A DNA stretch of 18,014 nt from Bdellovibrio sp. (GTDB taxonomy: Bacteria > Bdellovibrionota > Bdellovibrionia > Bdellovibrionales > Bdellovibrionaceae): NCBI GenBank assembly GCA_003176075.1, contig PSRN01000284.1, positions 1-18,014 of the forward strand. Direction: 5' to 3'. The position numbers and the translations under genes were made by a program. Under the pieces are notes generated by a model. The model ran no database searches. It saw only the letters and a program-made list of their open reading frames with translations, and was not told the DNA's origin. This document shows, piece after piece, positions 5,952-13,398 of the stretch. Each line of letters begins with the position of its first letter. Position 1 is the first letter of the stretch.

Positions 5952-7447
5952 GACCTCGCGCGCAGCCGAATTGAGAAATCCCGTTGAACAGTGGAGGGAC
6001 CCCGGCGCGCGGAATCTGTCGCCGGCTCTTGATCATCCACCAGCTCAAGCTGATATTTCGCCAGGATGTACGCAAACACGGTCTCAGCCTCAAAGGAGGC
6101 CAAGTGTTGACCTATGCATATGCGCTTTCCAAAGCCAAACGGACATTCACTGAAAGACCGCACCTCCTCGTTTTCAAAGCGATCCGGATTGAATTGCAAC
6201 GGGTCGGAAAAATTTTCCGCCGAGGTGTGGGTGGCCGCGATGTTCAGCGAGATCAAGCTGCCTCTTGGGATAAGGTAAGGGCCAAGTCGCACGTCCTCTT
6301 TCGCCAGGCGAGGTAAACCTTCAATGACTGTATGCAGACGCAAAACCTCCCTCACAAAATTCATCCGGAAGCGAGATGCAAACTGAGGCTGACGGAATCG
6401 ATTCTGCCAGGTGGGATTGGCCGCAAGTTCATACAGCCCGTAGGCCAAAAGCACGCGAGTGGTTTCTTGCCCGGCAAAGTAGAGAGTGACAATTTGGTCA
6501 TTCCACCATTGGTCAGGAAACTCGTCTTTCTTCCGCGACAACTCGCCTGCGATGGAATCGACGCGAATCGTGTCTTTTATTCGCTCCAGGTATCGGTCAG
6601 CAAACTGGCGATATTTGGTCCTGGTCTCGCCGTCCTCCACCTGCCCGGACCACACTTCCGAAGCGGCGGTTTCGAACTGCACGAACGTTGTCCATTCCAG
6701 GTCAATCCCAAATAGCAACTTGTGAATCACCGACGCGGATGTAAAGTCGGCGAAATCGCGGACCCGCAACCTTTCATCACCTTCAACTGAACCATTCGGG
6801 GAAGTGACACTCGCAACAAAACCCGGCAAAACCCTTTCCACAACTTGCTGGATGAGTTCTAAGGAGGACGACGTCCTCAAGCGCCGATTACTGAACAGCG
6901 GTGCCAGCAGATCATGAGTCGCTTTCCAGACCTCGTCGTTGTCTTCCAGCAGCAAAAGGCCACTTTCCCCAATCGTGCGCTCGAGCCCCATTTGAGGATA
7001 AAACCGGCCAGCCGCTGCCGGGTTGCGAGCGACCTCGGCGAAGAAATCAGGTCCCGAAAGGTAAATAGCCTGCTCCGGCACATCGGCCAATTTGGCGTTA
7101 AGTCTTTTGAACGTGTTGCCACCCAAGTAGGAAGGCAGCCTGGCCGCTTGTGCGACAAGGCTTCTTATCCAAGAAGGCACCGTTGCGACTTGAAAGACGG
7201 GCCCCAGCCTCCGGTGTGTCTTGGCGATGAACTCCCACCGCGCCTTTCCTGGCAGGTGTTCCGTCGCTTCCCGAGTTGAGATTTTGGGAATCGCCTGTAC
7301 CCTGGCGCAGGCCAACGGTGTTCGCTCCTCAGCCGAAATCGCATGACTAGAAAGAAGACTTCGCAGGTCGGCTCCGTCGACCTTGGGAGCGAACATGGTC
7401 AAAATGGAGCCCATCAAGACACAAGTTGACGAAATGCAGTTCCTCAT
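5933..7447 (-). CDS. Cytochrome P450 with N-terminal hydrophobic segment
   Basis: A 504-residue haem-thiolate monooxygenase. All core motifs are present: I-helix AGQETT (325-330), K-helix EVLR (367-370), the PERF-region FNPDRF (419-424) and the haem loop FGFGKRICIG (437-446, Cys444 as iron ligand). The C-helix, where W-x-x-x-R usually contacts a haem propionate, reads WKATH, with His for Arg. Residues 1-26 (MRNC, then ISSTCVLMGSILTMFA) look like a membrane anchor or signal peptide, unlike typical soluble bacterial P450s. The ATG at 7447 is preferred to an in-frame start 40 codons earlier because AAGGGGG lies 6 nt upstream and the extra residues look non-coding. No ferredoxin or reductase partner lies nearby, and the substrate is unknown. 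The sequence resembles the E-class (CYP4/CYP102-like) more than CYP101-type. Confidence 0.95.
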   Translation of the reverse strand: MRNCISSTCVLMGSILTMFAPKVDGADLRSLLSSHAISAEERTPLACARVQAIPKISTREATEHLPGKARWEFIAKTHRRLGPVFQVATVPSWIRSLVAQAARLPSYLGGNTFKRLNAKLADVPEQAIYLSGPDFFAEVARNPAAAGRFYPQMGLERTIGESGLLLLEDNDEVWKATHDLLAPLFSNRRLRTSSSLELIQQVVERVLPGFVASVTSPNGSVEGDERLRVRDFADFTSASVIHKLLFGIDLEWTTFVQFETAASEVWSGQVEDGETRTKYRQFADRYLERIKDTIRVDSIAGELSRKKDEFPDQWWNDQIVTLYFAGQETTRVLLAYGLYELAANPTWQNRFRQPQFASRFRMNFVREVLRLHTVIEGLPRLAKEDVRLGPYLIPRGSLISLNIAATHTSAENFSDPLQFNPDRFENEEVRSFSECPFGFGKRICIGQHLASFEAETVFAYILAKYQLELVDDQEPATDSARRGPSTVQRDFSIRLRARSHDGRS

Positions 7448-7454
7448 ACAGCAC

Positions 7455-7474
7455 CCCCTTAGCTTCCCCTTAGC
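7455..7474 (-). repeat. Duplicated GCTAAGGGG at the P450 ribosome binding site
   Basis: On the minus strand GCTAAGGGG occurs twice, separated by AA, just upstream of the P450 ATG. The copy nearer the ATG provides the Shine-Dalgarno. The duplicate gives a second purine-rich ribosome-binding-like core 11 nt further upstream. Confidence 0.55.
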
Positions 7475-7552
7475 ACCCCTCTCGCATTTGGCGCTTTTGC
7501 CGCCAGGCTCAAATGTTCGAGGAAAAACATAGAACAAAGCGATCAGGCCGTG

Positions 7553-7576
7553 CAAGGCCTTCGACAAGGCCTTCGA
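7553..7576. repeat. 12-nt tandem duplication in the gap downstream of the 7730 gene
   Basis: CAAGGCCTTCGA is present twice head to tail (7553-7564, 7565-7576). The unit is itself partly palindromic (AGGCCT). It lies in the 282-bp non-coding gap between the end of the 7730-8377 gene and the P450 start, both on the minus strand. It does not form a classic terminator with a T-tract. I see no other clear signal in this gap apart from the ribosome-binding duplication at 7455-7474. Confidence 0.6.
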
Positions 7577-7729
7577 AAAGAGCCAAACATAGGGCCAAAA
7601 GGTTCAGATCCGGGCAACGGGTTGGATGATTTCTGCCTGGCAAGCTGGAAGAAGTGGAAAGGATCGCAAGGCGAAGCGATGGCGGCACGCTGTCCATCCC
7701 CGCCTCACGCGCGGCGATTGACTTGATGA

Positions 7730-8377
7730 CTATCTACGACTTCCTCCACCTGACCTTCTGGCACTTGGAGCCCCAGACGCCGCCGGGACATCAACATCCG
7801 GATCAGCATCTGAATCTGGTTTTGCCTCCCATCCTTTTTCGTACGCCCGCAGGCCACCTTTAAAAGTGTCATCACGCCATTGCAAGTCATAAAGGGCAGC
7901 GTTAACAGTGTTCCATTCCCTAGTTGACGGTTTCATAGCCTCGCTCAATTTGTCCGGAAGACTCTGCCCCATGTTCTGCCAGCTGGATATTAAACGAACA
8001 TATTTGCTGTGAAGGTCATACCAATCGATCTTCTTATTCTTCGATATGGCTAATAACATTTCCTGGAATTTCTCTTTTTTCTTTTGAACTCGTGCCGCTG
8101 TTTTTTCGTCGTAACCTGCAGTTCTTGCAAGTCTGTCACGAACACCTAAGAAAGCCTTGTAGGCGGATAACATTTTCTCGCAGATGGCGCCCGGTTGCGG
8201 CAATCGGTTTCTTTTACGCTGTCCATCCACAGGGCATTTTACGTCGTTTACATTGAATTCCGAACTGGTTGTCGGCGGATTTGCCGGAATTGCCCGATTA
8301 GAAGAGGCGGCCCAAGCAGCGCTCGAAAGAAAAACCATCAAGAAAGTAAACTGAAGATAAATACCTTTGCTACTCAT
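7730..8377 (-). CDS. Small secreted protein of unknown function
   Basis: A 215-residue protein of no recognised family. A Sec signal peptide occupies residues 1-24: Lys4, hydrophobic LQFTFLMVFLSSAAWA, cleavage likely after AWA. Mature residues about 45-55 contain a Cys (VKCPVDGQ) and a second Cys follows at GAICEKML; the pair could form a disulphide in the periplasm. The middle (about 65-165) is Lys-rich and helical. The C-terminus is an Asp-rich patch (SDADPDVDVP) followed by a Ser/Arg/Gly tail. GGGGA lies 9 nt before the ATG, an acceptable but weak site. It is divergent from the barrel gene at 8710. Confidence 0.7.
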   Translation of the reverse strand: MSSKGIYLQFTFLMVFLSSAAWAASSNRAIPANPPTTSSEFNVNDVKCPVDGQRKRNRLPQPGAICEKMLSAYKAFLGVRDRLARTAGYDEKTAARVQKKKEKFQEMLLAISKNKKIDWYDLHSKYVRLISSWQNMGQSLPDKLSEAMKPSTREWNTVNAALYDLQWRDDTFKGGLRAYEKGWEAKPDSDADPDVDVPAASGAPSARRSGGGSRR

Positions 8378-8709
8378 AATTTAATTCCCCAAAATCGAAC
8401 ATTACAGGCAACAAAAAATACAAGGGTGGGGCCAATTCATTTTTTCGACGCTGCGGAAAGACGAAAACCCAGAAACAAAATAGCGCGAAAGGACTGTAGT
8501 AATTTGAGATGTTTCATTTCGAAACAGTAAACATCAAAGTCAAATGTCATAGACCGGGACACTGGAGACCTTCCGCTTGCTTAGTCCCTTATCTTTAGGG
8601 AGTGAAAAAAAGTAAAAGTTCCCAAAAATAGAATCGTTATCGCCAGTGCGGCTAGACGTTTCGTTGTTTCCTCTGCTATCGACAACTCTAATCTAAATGG
8701 AGGTCCCAA
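8378..8709. other. Divergent intergenic region, promoters unresolved
   Basis: 332 bp between two divergent genes, AT-rich, which should hold both promoters. A weak match (TTGTTT 8664-8669, 17 nt, TCTAAT 8687-8692) would start transcription inside the Shine-Dalgarno of the 8710 gene, so I do not trust it. Short dyads GTTTC/GAAAC near 8510-8525 and TCCCT/AGGGA (8585-8601) are present but unremarkable. Confidence 0.5.
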
Positions 8710-9243
8710 GTGAAATTTTCGAATCTTATTTTTGCCGTTCTGTTGAGTGCCGCAGGTTCAGCCCTGGCTCAGGAAACGCGGATGGAAAAATCCATAGCAA
8801 CACATGAAGAACTGCCGATCCAAGGCGCCAGGGTGGGTCTCTCCACTCCAATGTTGACCGCCAACGGAGTTTCCCTGGGCGGGATTGGAGTCAGTATTGG
8901 TTATGCTTATCTTCCCGTTCAACAAGTTGGATTCACCAGCAATTTCTCGTACCTTCGACTGACTAACCAAAGCACTCGAGGATCGGGCGGAATGTGGCGA
9001 GTTGATGGAAACGTTGGCACGGCGATTAATTCGATCTTCAATGTCAAGGGTGGTGTGAACCTTTCGAATCTGCCCGATGAGCCAATCAAGCTCGATCCTG
9101 CCCTTGGATTTCAAGCCAGCGTGGGAGTTCAAGCGACCCGAAATGTCGGTTTTGATCTGGCGTACGTGCAAACAGCACAGAGTATTTCAATTTTTACTCT
9201 CAAGGAGTCGGGGGCCGAGCTTGGAGTTCACGCGACTTTCTGA
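8710..9243 (+). CDS. Small outer-membrane beta-barrel protein
   Basis: A 177-residue protein starting at a GTG with ATGGAGG 6 nt upstream. A signal peptide covers residues 1-20 (MKFSNLIFAVLLSAAGSALA, cleaved before QE). The mature part is a run of alternating polar/hydrophobic strands rich in Gly, Asn and aromatic residues (for example VSLGGIGVSIGYAYLPV, GMWRVDGNVGTAI, GFQASVGVQATRNVGFDLAYV). The last residue is Phe, the usual C-terminal signal for outer-membrane barrel assembly. About eight strands fit the length, as in OmpA/OmpX-size barrels. No ligand or specific family is recognised. It is convergent with the gene at 9455, with a strong hairpin between. Confidence 0.78.
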   Translation: MKFSNLIFAVLLSAAGSALAQETRMEKSIATHEELPIQGARVGLSTPMLTANGVSLGGIGVSIGYAYLPVQQVGFTSNFSYLRLTNQSTRGSGGMWRVDGNVGTAINSIFNVKGGVNLSNLPDEPIKLDPALGFQASVGVQATRNVGFDLAYVQTAQSISIFTLKESGAELGVHATF

Positions 9244-9263
9244 TCATATGCTCACCTGATCAT

Positions 9264-9287
9264 CTAAGCACCTAAGCGCCTAAGCAC
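9264..9287. repeat. Three tandem copies of CTAAGCRC
   Basis: CTAAGCAC, CTAAGCGC, CTAAGCAC lie head to tail between the convergent genes ending at 9243 and 9455. It is short and non-coding, with no known function. It may be one of several slippage-type duplications in this window. Confidence 0.7.
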
Positions 9288-9310
9288 CATGCATCCAAAG
9301 ATCTGATCGT

Positions 9311-9346
9311 CTGGTCGAGTCGCTCAAATTCTGAGCTCTCGACCAG
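9311..9346. terminator. Strong hairpin between convergent genes, likely bidirectional terminator
   Basis: Outer stem CTGGTCGAG/CTCGACCAG (9 bp, 9311-9319 with 9338-9346) encloses an inner stem GCTCA/TGAGC (9322-9326 with 9332-9336) and an AATTC loop. It lies between the stops of the plus-strand barrel gene and the minus-strand membrane-protein gene. There is no U-tract on either side, so intrinsic termination would be inefficient. It may instead stabilise mRNA 3' ends. Confidence 0.55.
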
Positions 9347-9441
9347 TTAGTTAACGGCGGGGAACATCCTTGAAATTGGACAGCTCCTCAGCGGAGTCAT
9401 GCTTGACACAATCACCAAAGCGGGCCTTGCCGATGAGTAGG

Positions 9442-9459
9442 CAATTCAATCAATTCAAT
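9442..9459. repeat. 9-nt tandem duplication spanning a stop codon
   Basis: CAATTCAAT occurs twice in succession (9442-9450, 9451-9459). On the minus strand it overlaps the TGA stop of the small membrane-protein gene. Confidence 0.65.
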
Positions 9460-9895
9460 TGCGGATCTCAGTGTGGCGAATCAGCCCTCCCAAGAATGCC
9501 GTTCTCCCGAAAACAGTACAAGCATGGAGTGCTGCCACCAAGAGAATCCATTGCAACGGCTTGACCCAGTTCTTCTTCTTGCGAACAGCCCACTCCATAG
9601 CAATGGCCAATGCACTGACGAGAAATCCCGAACGCTGAGCCCAAGCCGCGGCCAGGGTGTGTTCGTTGATAAAAGACTCATACTCTCCCCCAAGCGCCTT
9701 CACGATCTCTTCAGCTTCTTCGCCCGTTTCGACGGCGACCCATCCGAACACCCCGGCCACCAAAAACAAAACGGTGGCAACCCGACGAAGATCGTTTGAC
9801 TTGGTTTTCATCGATACAGCGAGAGCGATAGCTCCCGTCACGAGAGCAAAAAGTGAAACGTGGTTCACGATTAAGTGCAGATGCGCGCCGTTCAT
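9455..9895 (-). CDS. Small four-helix inner-membrane protein of unknown function
   Basis: A 146-residue protein with four predicted membrane helices: about 8-28 (VNHVSLFALVTGAIALAVSM), 38-55 (VATVLFLVAGVFGWVAV), 85-105 (GFLVSALAIAMEWAV) and 110-130 (PLQWILLVAALHACTVFG). The His-rich start (NGAHLHLIVNH) and a conserved-looking acidic loop (ETGEEAEE) between helices 2 and 3 resemble small DUF2231-like membrane proteins. That likeness is an impression, not a firm assignment. GGAGGAG is directly upstream of the ATG, so the start is secure. Confidence 0.75.
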   Translation of the reverse strand: MNGAHLHLIVNHVSLFALVTGAIALAVSMKTKSNDLRRVATVLFLVAGVFGWVAVETGEEAEEIVKALGGEYESFINEHTLAAAWAQRSGFLVSALAIAMEWAVRKKKNWVKPLQWILLVAALHACTVFGRTAFLGGLIRHTEIRN

Positions 9896-10243
9896 ATTCT
9901 CCTCCCGAAAGTTCCCCTTTTTTGCGGGTTGGCGTCAGTCATTCGGAGCCAACGTTCGCAGCCCAAGCCGCGGCCTTAGCCTACTCCGCATTTCCCATAG
10001 CCTCGAGTCGCTTCGTAAGAGAATGACCTGAAGTTAGGATTTTGACAATCTTGAAGAGCGCACCGGGTGGTGCACAAATCAGCCTCATTTGTCGGAATGC
10101 ATTGCGAGTATATTTCAGTTTTCAGGCCAACGTTAAAAGCGCAAAATAGGTCTGTTCTTGGCCGAATCTTGTTGATTGATTGCCTGAGTATTACTTACTT
10201 AACTGAAGGAAATCCGGCGCCAAGATCAGCGCCCTTCTACCGG
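9896..10243. other. Intergenic region upstream of the tRNA gene
   Basis: 348 bp with no believable coding sequence. It must hold the tRNA promoter and that of the leftward 9455-9895 gene, but no -35/-10 pair is convincing. AGCCCAAGCCGCGGCC at 9960-9975 exactly repeats 9638-9653 inside the neighbouring gene. Confidence 0.5.
9960..9975 (+). repeat. 16-bp direct repeat, second copy at 9638-9653
   Basis: AGCCCAAGCCGCGGCC is identical at 9638-9653 (within the 9455-9895 coding sequence) and 9960-9975 (intergenic), 322 bp apart. Flanks are partly similar as well (AACG before each). It could be the scar of a small duplication or recombination event, or chance in GC-rich sequence. Confidence 0.55.
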
Positions 10244-10319
10244 GCGGCAATAGCTCAGTTGGTAGAGCATCAGCTTCCCAAGCTGAGGGTCGCGGGTTCG
10301 AATCCCGTTTGCCGCTCCA
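10244..10319 (+). tRNA. tRNA-Gly (anticodon CCC)
   Basis: A complete 76-nt cloverleaf. The acceptor stem is GCGGCAA/TTGCCGC (10244-10250 with 10309-10315). The D arm is GCTC-AGTTGGTA-GAGC. The anticodon stem TCAGC/GCTGA has loop TTCCCAA, so the anticodon is CCC and it reads GGG glycine codons. The T arm contains GGTTCGAAT. The discriminator is T10316 and CCA is encoded (10317-10319). All stems pair without mismatches. Confidence 0.97.
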
Positions 10320-10352
10320 ATATAAATATGTTCGAATTGCGAAAGTGCTGCC

Positions 10353-11825
10353 TTGCCTTTTTCTTCGCATCGTGTTTTTGAAAAACCAGTGTTGAGCCAG
10401 CTTCAAAGTCTAAAATTCTCCTTCAAACAACTCAACGGCATCTTTCTTGTGTTTGGCATGGTGTTGCCGTTCATGATTGTATCGACGATCCCTCTTTTTC
10501 ATCACAAGGACGTAAGCACGTTTTCTCAGTGGGCCGATTGTTGGCAAAGGGATTCCGAGCATATCTATGAGAATTGCAAGAATGCAATTTTCACCCCCAA
10601 TTACCCATACTTGGGAATGGCATTGAGCGCTGGGGTGATTTCGGAAATCAAATCATTCTTTAGAACAAATGACATTCATTCGGTGGCTAAGTATTTTCGC
10701 CTCTTTTTGGCGATTTTTGACGCATTCAACTTTCTACTTCTGATAGGAATCGCAAGATCGTTGGGCCTAAAATATTCGGTCCCAATTGCCCTGCTTGTTG
10801 CATTGTTGCCATCCACGTGGTCAGGCGGCGCCCTTTGGGGACAAATTGATGGAATTTCACAATTCTTTTTACTGGCTGCTGTTTTCGCCCTGATCTCCGC
10901 AGTTCAAACGGCCGGCCATGGGAAGAAGGCGGCTTCCACCACTTGTTTTGCCGCAGCGCTTGTTGCACTGGTCGGGTGTCTCTTAACGAAGCAACTGACA
11001 ATATTTTCCGTTTTTGCATTGATCCCACTGCTTATATTTTCCTTTGCTAAGATTGCGGCTGCTTCTAAAATTCAAAGGCTGACCGCCCTCGGGTCTTTGA
11101 TTGGCGCGCTTGGGTTGTTCTTAGTTTTGGATCGCCGCCTTTCGGTTCCGGGATACCTTGGCTCGAGTTATCTTTACGTTTGGCTCGGAGGCGAGAGTCG
11201 ACAGCATGAAATGATCTCAGGAAGAATCTCAGGAAATGGGTTCAATATTTGGATGTTCCTCGAACGCGACATGATGTCCGCTTCAAACGAACCGTTCTAT
11301 TGTCACCCGATATTCGAGCAATCAATGTGTCTCACACCTCGTGGAGTGGGTCGTACACTCTACTTCGGTTATGTATCATTAATTGGCTATCTCTTTTTTC
11401 TGCTTTCAAGGCGATTACATCATTTTGGAGATAACGGCGAAAAACAAACCCGATTCATTTTAGCAGCTTCTATTCTGTTTCTGGTCCAAATCAATCTTGG
11501 CTTTAATGTTTTACTCACCGGCACCCATGAGAGGTACCTTTATCACTTCTACCCCTTTCTAATGATTGTGGCGATCTTCTATCTTCCCTATCGCTCGCTG
11601 TTGAATTGGCGTCATTTTCTCTTCTTTATCGCATGCGCCATCGTCTATGGCATGTTTGTGCTGTCGATTCTGAGCCCGATGCCCGGCGACTGGCCTTTCA
11701 GTGGAAAGCATAGATTCGTTGCCGCCATTCACCTGATTCTTCTTGGAATTCTGACCGCCTTCTCCGTCAAACTTCTTAAATTTTTACCGAACCGACAACA
11801 AACGAAGCCATGGTGGAAAAGTTGA
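10353..11825 (+). CDS. GT-C-type polytopic glycosyltransferase (Gpi18/ALG6-like)
   Basis: Up to 490 residues, an integral membrane protein with about ten or more hydrophobic helices. Features of the GT-C superfamily, which uses lipid-phosphate-linked sugars, are visible. An acidic residue follows the first helix (HHKDVSTFSQW, Asp53), WGQIDG is at 162-167, and THERYLYHFYPFL is at 391-403. The HERYL stretch is common in COG5542 (Gpi18-related mannosyltransferase) proteins. It probably transfers a sugar on the periplasmic face onto a lipid or protein; donor and acceptor are unknown. The start is uncertain: TTG 10353 and GTG 10389 are both in frame, neither with a strong Shine-Dalgarno, and the ATG at 10458 would cut into the first helix. 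It begins about 30 bp after the tRNA. The methyltransferase gene follows on the same strand. Confidence 0.82.
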   Translation: MPFSSHRVFEKPVLSQLQSLKFSFKQLNGIFLVFGMVLPFMIVSTIPLFHHKDVSTFSQWADCWQRDSEHIYENCKNAIFTPNYPYLGMALSAGVISEIKSFFRTNDIHSVAKYFRLFLAIFDAFNFLLLIGIARSLGLKYSVPIALLVALLPSTWSGGALWGQIDGISQFFLLAAVFALISAVQTAGHGKKAASTTCFAAALVALVGCLLTKQLTIFSVFALIPLLIFSFAKIAAASKIQRLTALGSLIGALGLFLVLDRRLSVPGYLGSSYLYVWLGGESRQHEMISGRISGNGFNIWMFLERDMMSASNEPFYCHPIFEQSMCLTPRGVGRTLYFGYVSLIGYLFFLLSRRLHHFGDNGEKQTRFILAASILFLVQINLGFNVLLTGTHERYLYHFYPFLMIVAIFYLPYRSLLNWRHFLFFIACAIVYGMFVLSILSPMPGDWPFSGKHRFVAAIHLILLGILTAFSVKLLKFLPNRQQTKPWWKS

Positions 11826-11965
11826 TTACTCCATCACTTCGCTTCTTTTGCCGCCAGGGACTGTAATTCAGTCAATATTCACGTCCTCTGCTCGTGATAT
11901 TTTCGTGAACGGCGACATTGGACGTTAGTTGCTGCTATTATCTAACCAACCGAATGAGGTGGATA

Positions 11966-13207
11966 ATGAAGGCTTTACTTCAAGCATTTTGTTCGAGTCT
12001 TTTTAAGATTGGTTCAGTGGAAATCGAAATGGCGGACGGCCGCCGCTTTACCGTCGGAAATGGAACCGGCTCTCAAGTGACGATCCGATTCAACGACGTC
12101 GGAGCTCAAGCCCTGGCCATTGTCGATCCTGATTTGCGATTTGGCGAATTGTTTATGGACGGTCGTGTGGATATCACCCAAGGAACCATTTTTGACGCCC
12201 TTATGCTGATCGCAGAAAATCTCAATCGCAAGGACAGCCAACCCTGGGTTCGTTTTCTTCAACACGGCCGCCTGGCCGTACGCTACTTGCGCCGGCCCAA
12301 CAATTTGATGCGCTCACGCCGGAACGTTTCGCATCACTACAATTTGGATGGTCGGTTATATTCGCTGTTTCTCGATAACGACCGGCAATATTCCTGCGCT
12401 TACTTTGAAGCCGAGGGAGACTCTTTGGAAGCCGCGCAACTTGCGAAGAAGCGGCACATCGCCGCCAAATTACTGGCACGTCCGAAAGATAAAATTCTGG
12501 ACATCGGGTGCGGGTGGGGCGGCCTTGCTTTGTATCTGGCAAAGCATTGCGGTGCGGAGGTCACGGGGTTAACTCTTTCAGTTGACCAGCTCACCGTCGC
12601 GCAAAAACGCGCCGCCGAGGCCCATCTCGGCGGGGCGGTGAATTTCAAATTGCAAGATTACAGGGAAAATGAAGGTCGCTACGACAGAATCGTGTCGGTC
12701 GGAATGTTTGAGCATGTCGGTCTCGCTCACTACGATGCATTTTTTCAAAAGCTCGCGTGCCTTCTCGAAAACAACGGCACGGCGCTCATTCACACCATCG
12801 GACGTGCGACTCCGCCACAAGCACCGAACCCGTGGATCGCGAAGTACATTTTTCCTGGCGGCTATATTCCGTCCCTTTCAGAGATCTTGCCATCAATTGA
12901 ACGGGCTGGATTATTTATCACTGATATTGAAGTCCTAAGGCTCCATTACGCCGAAACATTGAAGGCCTGGCGCGAGCGGTTTTTGGCCCGGCGGGATGAA
13001 ATCAAAAAACTTTATGACGAGCGTTTTTGTCGCATGTGGGAGTTCTATTTGGCGGGATCGGAATGCAATTTTCGGGTGGAGGGTGCCGTGGTGTTTCAGA
13101 TTCAGCTCAGCAAGAAGATCGACTCGGTACCGCTCACGCGGGACTACATTCACCAAGCCGAAGCCAAGCTCCGCCAAGAGGACAATGATGATTCACTCGA
13201 TTCGTGA
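11966..13207 (+). CDS. Cyclopropane-fatty-acyl-phospholipid synthase family methyltransferase
   Basis: A 413-residue S-adenosylmethionine-dependent enzyme of the CFA synthase family (COG2230). Its best-known members methylenate cis double bonds of phospholipid acyl chains at the inner membrane. The N-terminal part (about 14-75) is the small lipid-facing domain found in the longer members of the family. SAM motif I is DIGCGWGG (179-186). YSCAYFE (142-148), MFEHVG (247-252), HTIG (276-279) and HYAETLKAW (328-336) match the conserved active-site and bicarbonate-site regions. I chose the ATG at 11966, with GAGGTGG 4 nt upstream, over an in-frame start 16 codons earlier. It lies 140 bp after the glycosyltransferase gene on the same strand, so co-transcription is possible. 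Other family members make methyl-branched or related acyl chains, so the exact product is open. Confidence 0.93.
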   Translation: MKALLQAFCSSLFKIGSVEIEMADGRRFTVGNGTGSQVTIRFNDVGAQALAIVDPDLRFGELFMDGRVDITQGTIFDALMLIAENLNRKDSQPWVRFLQHGRLAVRYLRRPNNLMRSRRNVSHHYNLDGRLYSLFLDNDRQYSCAYFEAEGDSLEAAQLAKKRHIAAKLLARPKDKILDIGCGWGGLALYLAKHCGAEVTGLTLSVDQLTVAQKRAAEAHLGGAVNFKLQDYRENEGRYDRIVSVGMFEHVGLAHYDAFFQKLACLLENNGTALIHTIGRATPPQAPNPWIAKYIFPGGYIPSLSEILPSIERAGLFITDIEVLRLHYAETLKAWRERFLARRDEIKKLYDERFCRMWEFYLAGSECNFRVEGAVVFQIQLSKKIDSVPLTRDYIHQAEAKLRQEDNDDSLDS

Positions 13208-13398
13208 CCACAGTCATCGGGGGTCTTGCCAGACAAGCTAAGTTTAGATCGATACGTTTCATTTTGAGACCCTTTGGATTGGTGCCCTTATCCCTCTGTT
13301 TAATCGTTACAAACTGTTTCTAATTGTTAAGAATACTGACAGTGGTGCCCTGGAAGCGAGTGCGGCTACAATTGGACTAAGGACAGGAAGGGGTACAC

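Noticed and set aside
8585..8610. TCCCT/AGGGA hairpin followed by an A-run
   Set aside because: The stem is only 5 bp, and the A-run is on the wrong side for either neighbouring gene to use it as a terminator.
10191..10406. Minus-strand open frame containing GKRDSNPRPSAWEADALPTELLPPG
   Set aside because: It is the antisense translation of the tRNA-Gly gene, a well-known spurious protein pattern in databases.
11845..11920. TTCACG/CGTGAA and TCACG/CGTGA dyads upstream of the CFA-family gene
   Set aside because: The stems are short (5-6 bp) with long loops; no promoter could be placed relative to them.
13208..13398. CTGACA and TACAAT as promoter of the 13399 gene
   Set aside because: The hexamers are 25 nt apart, too far for a sigma70 promoter, and no better pair was found.
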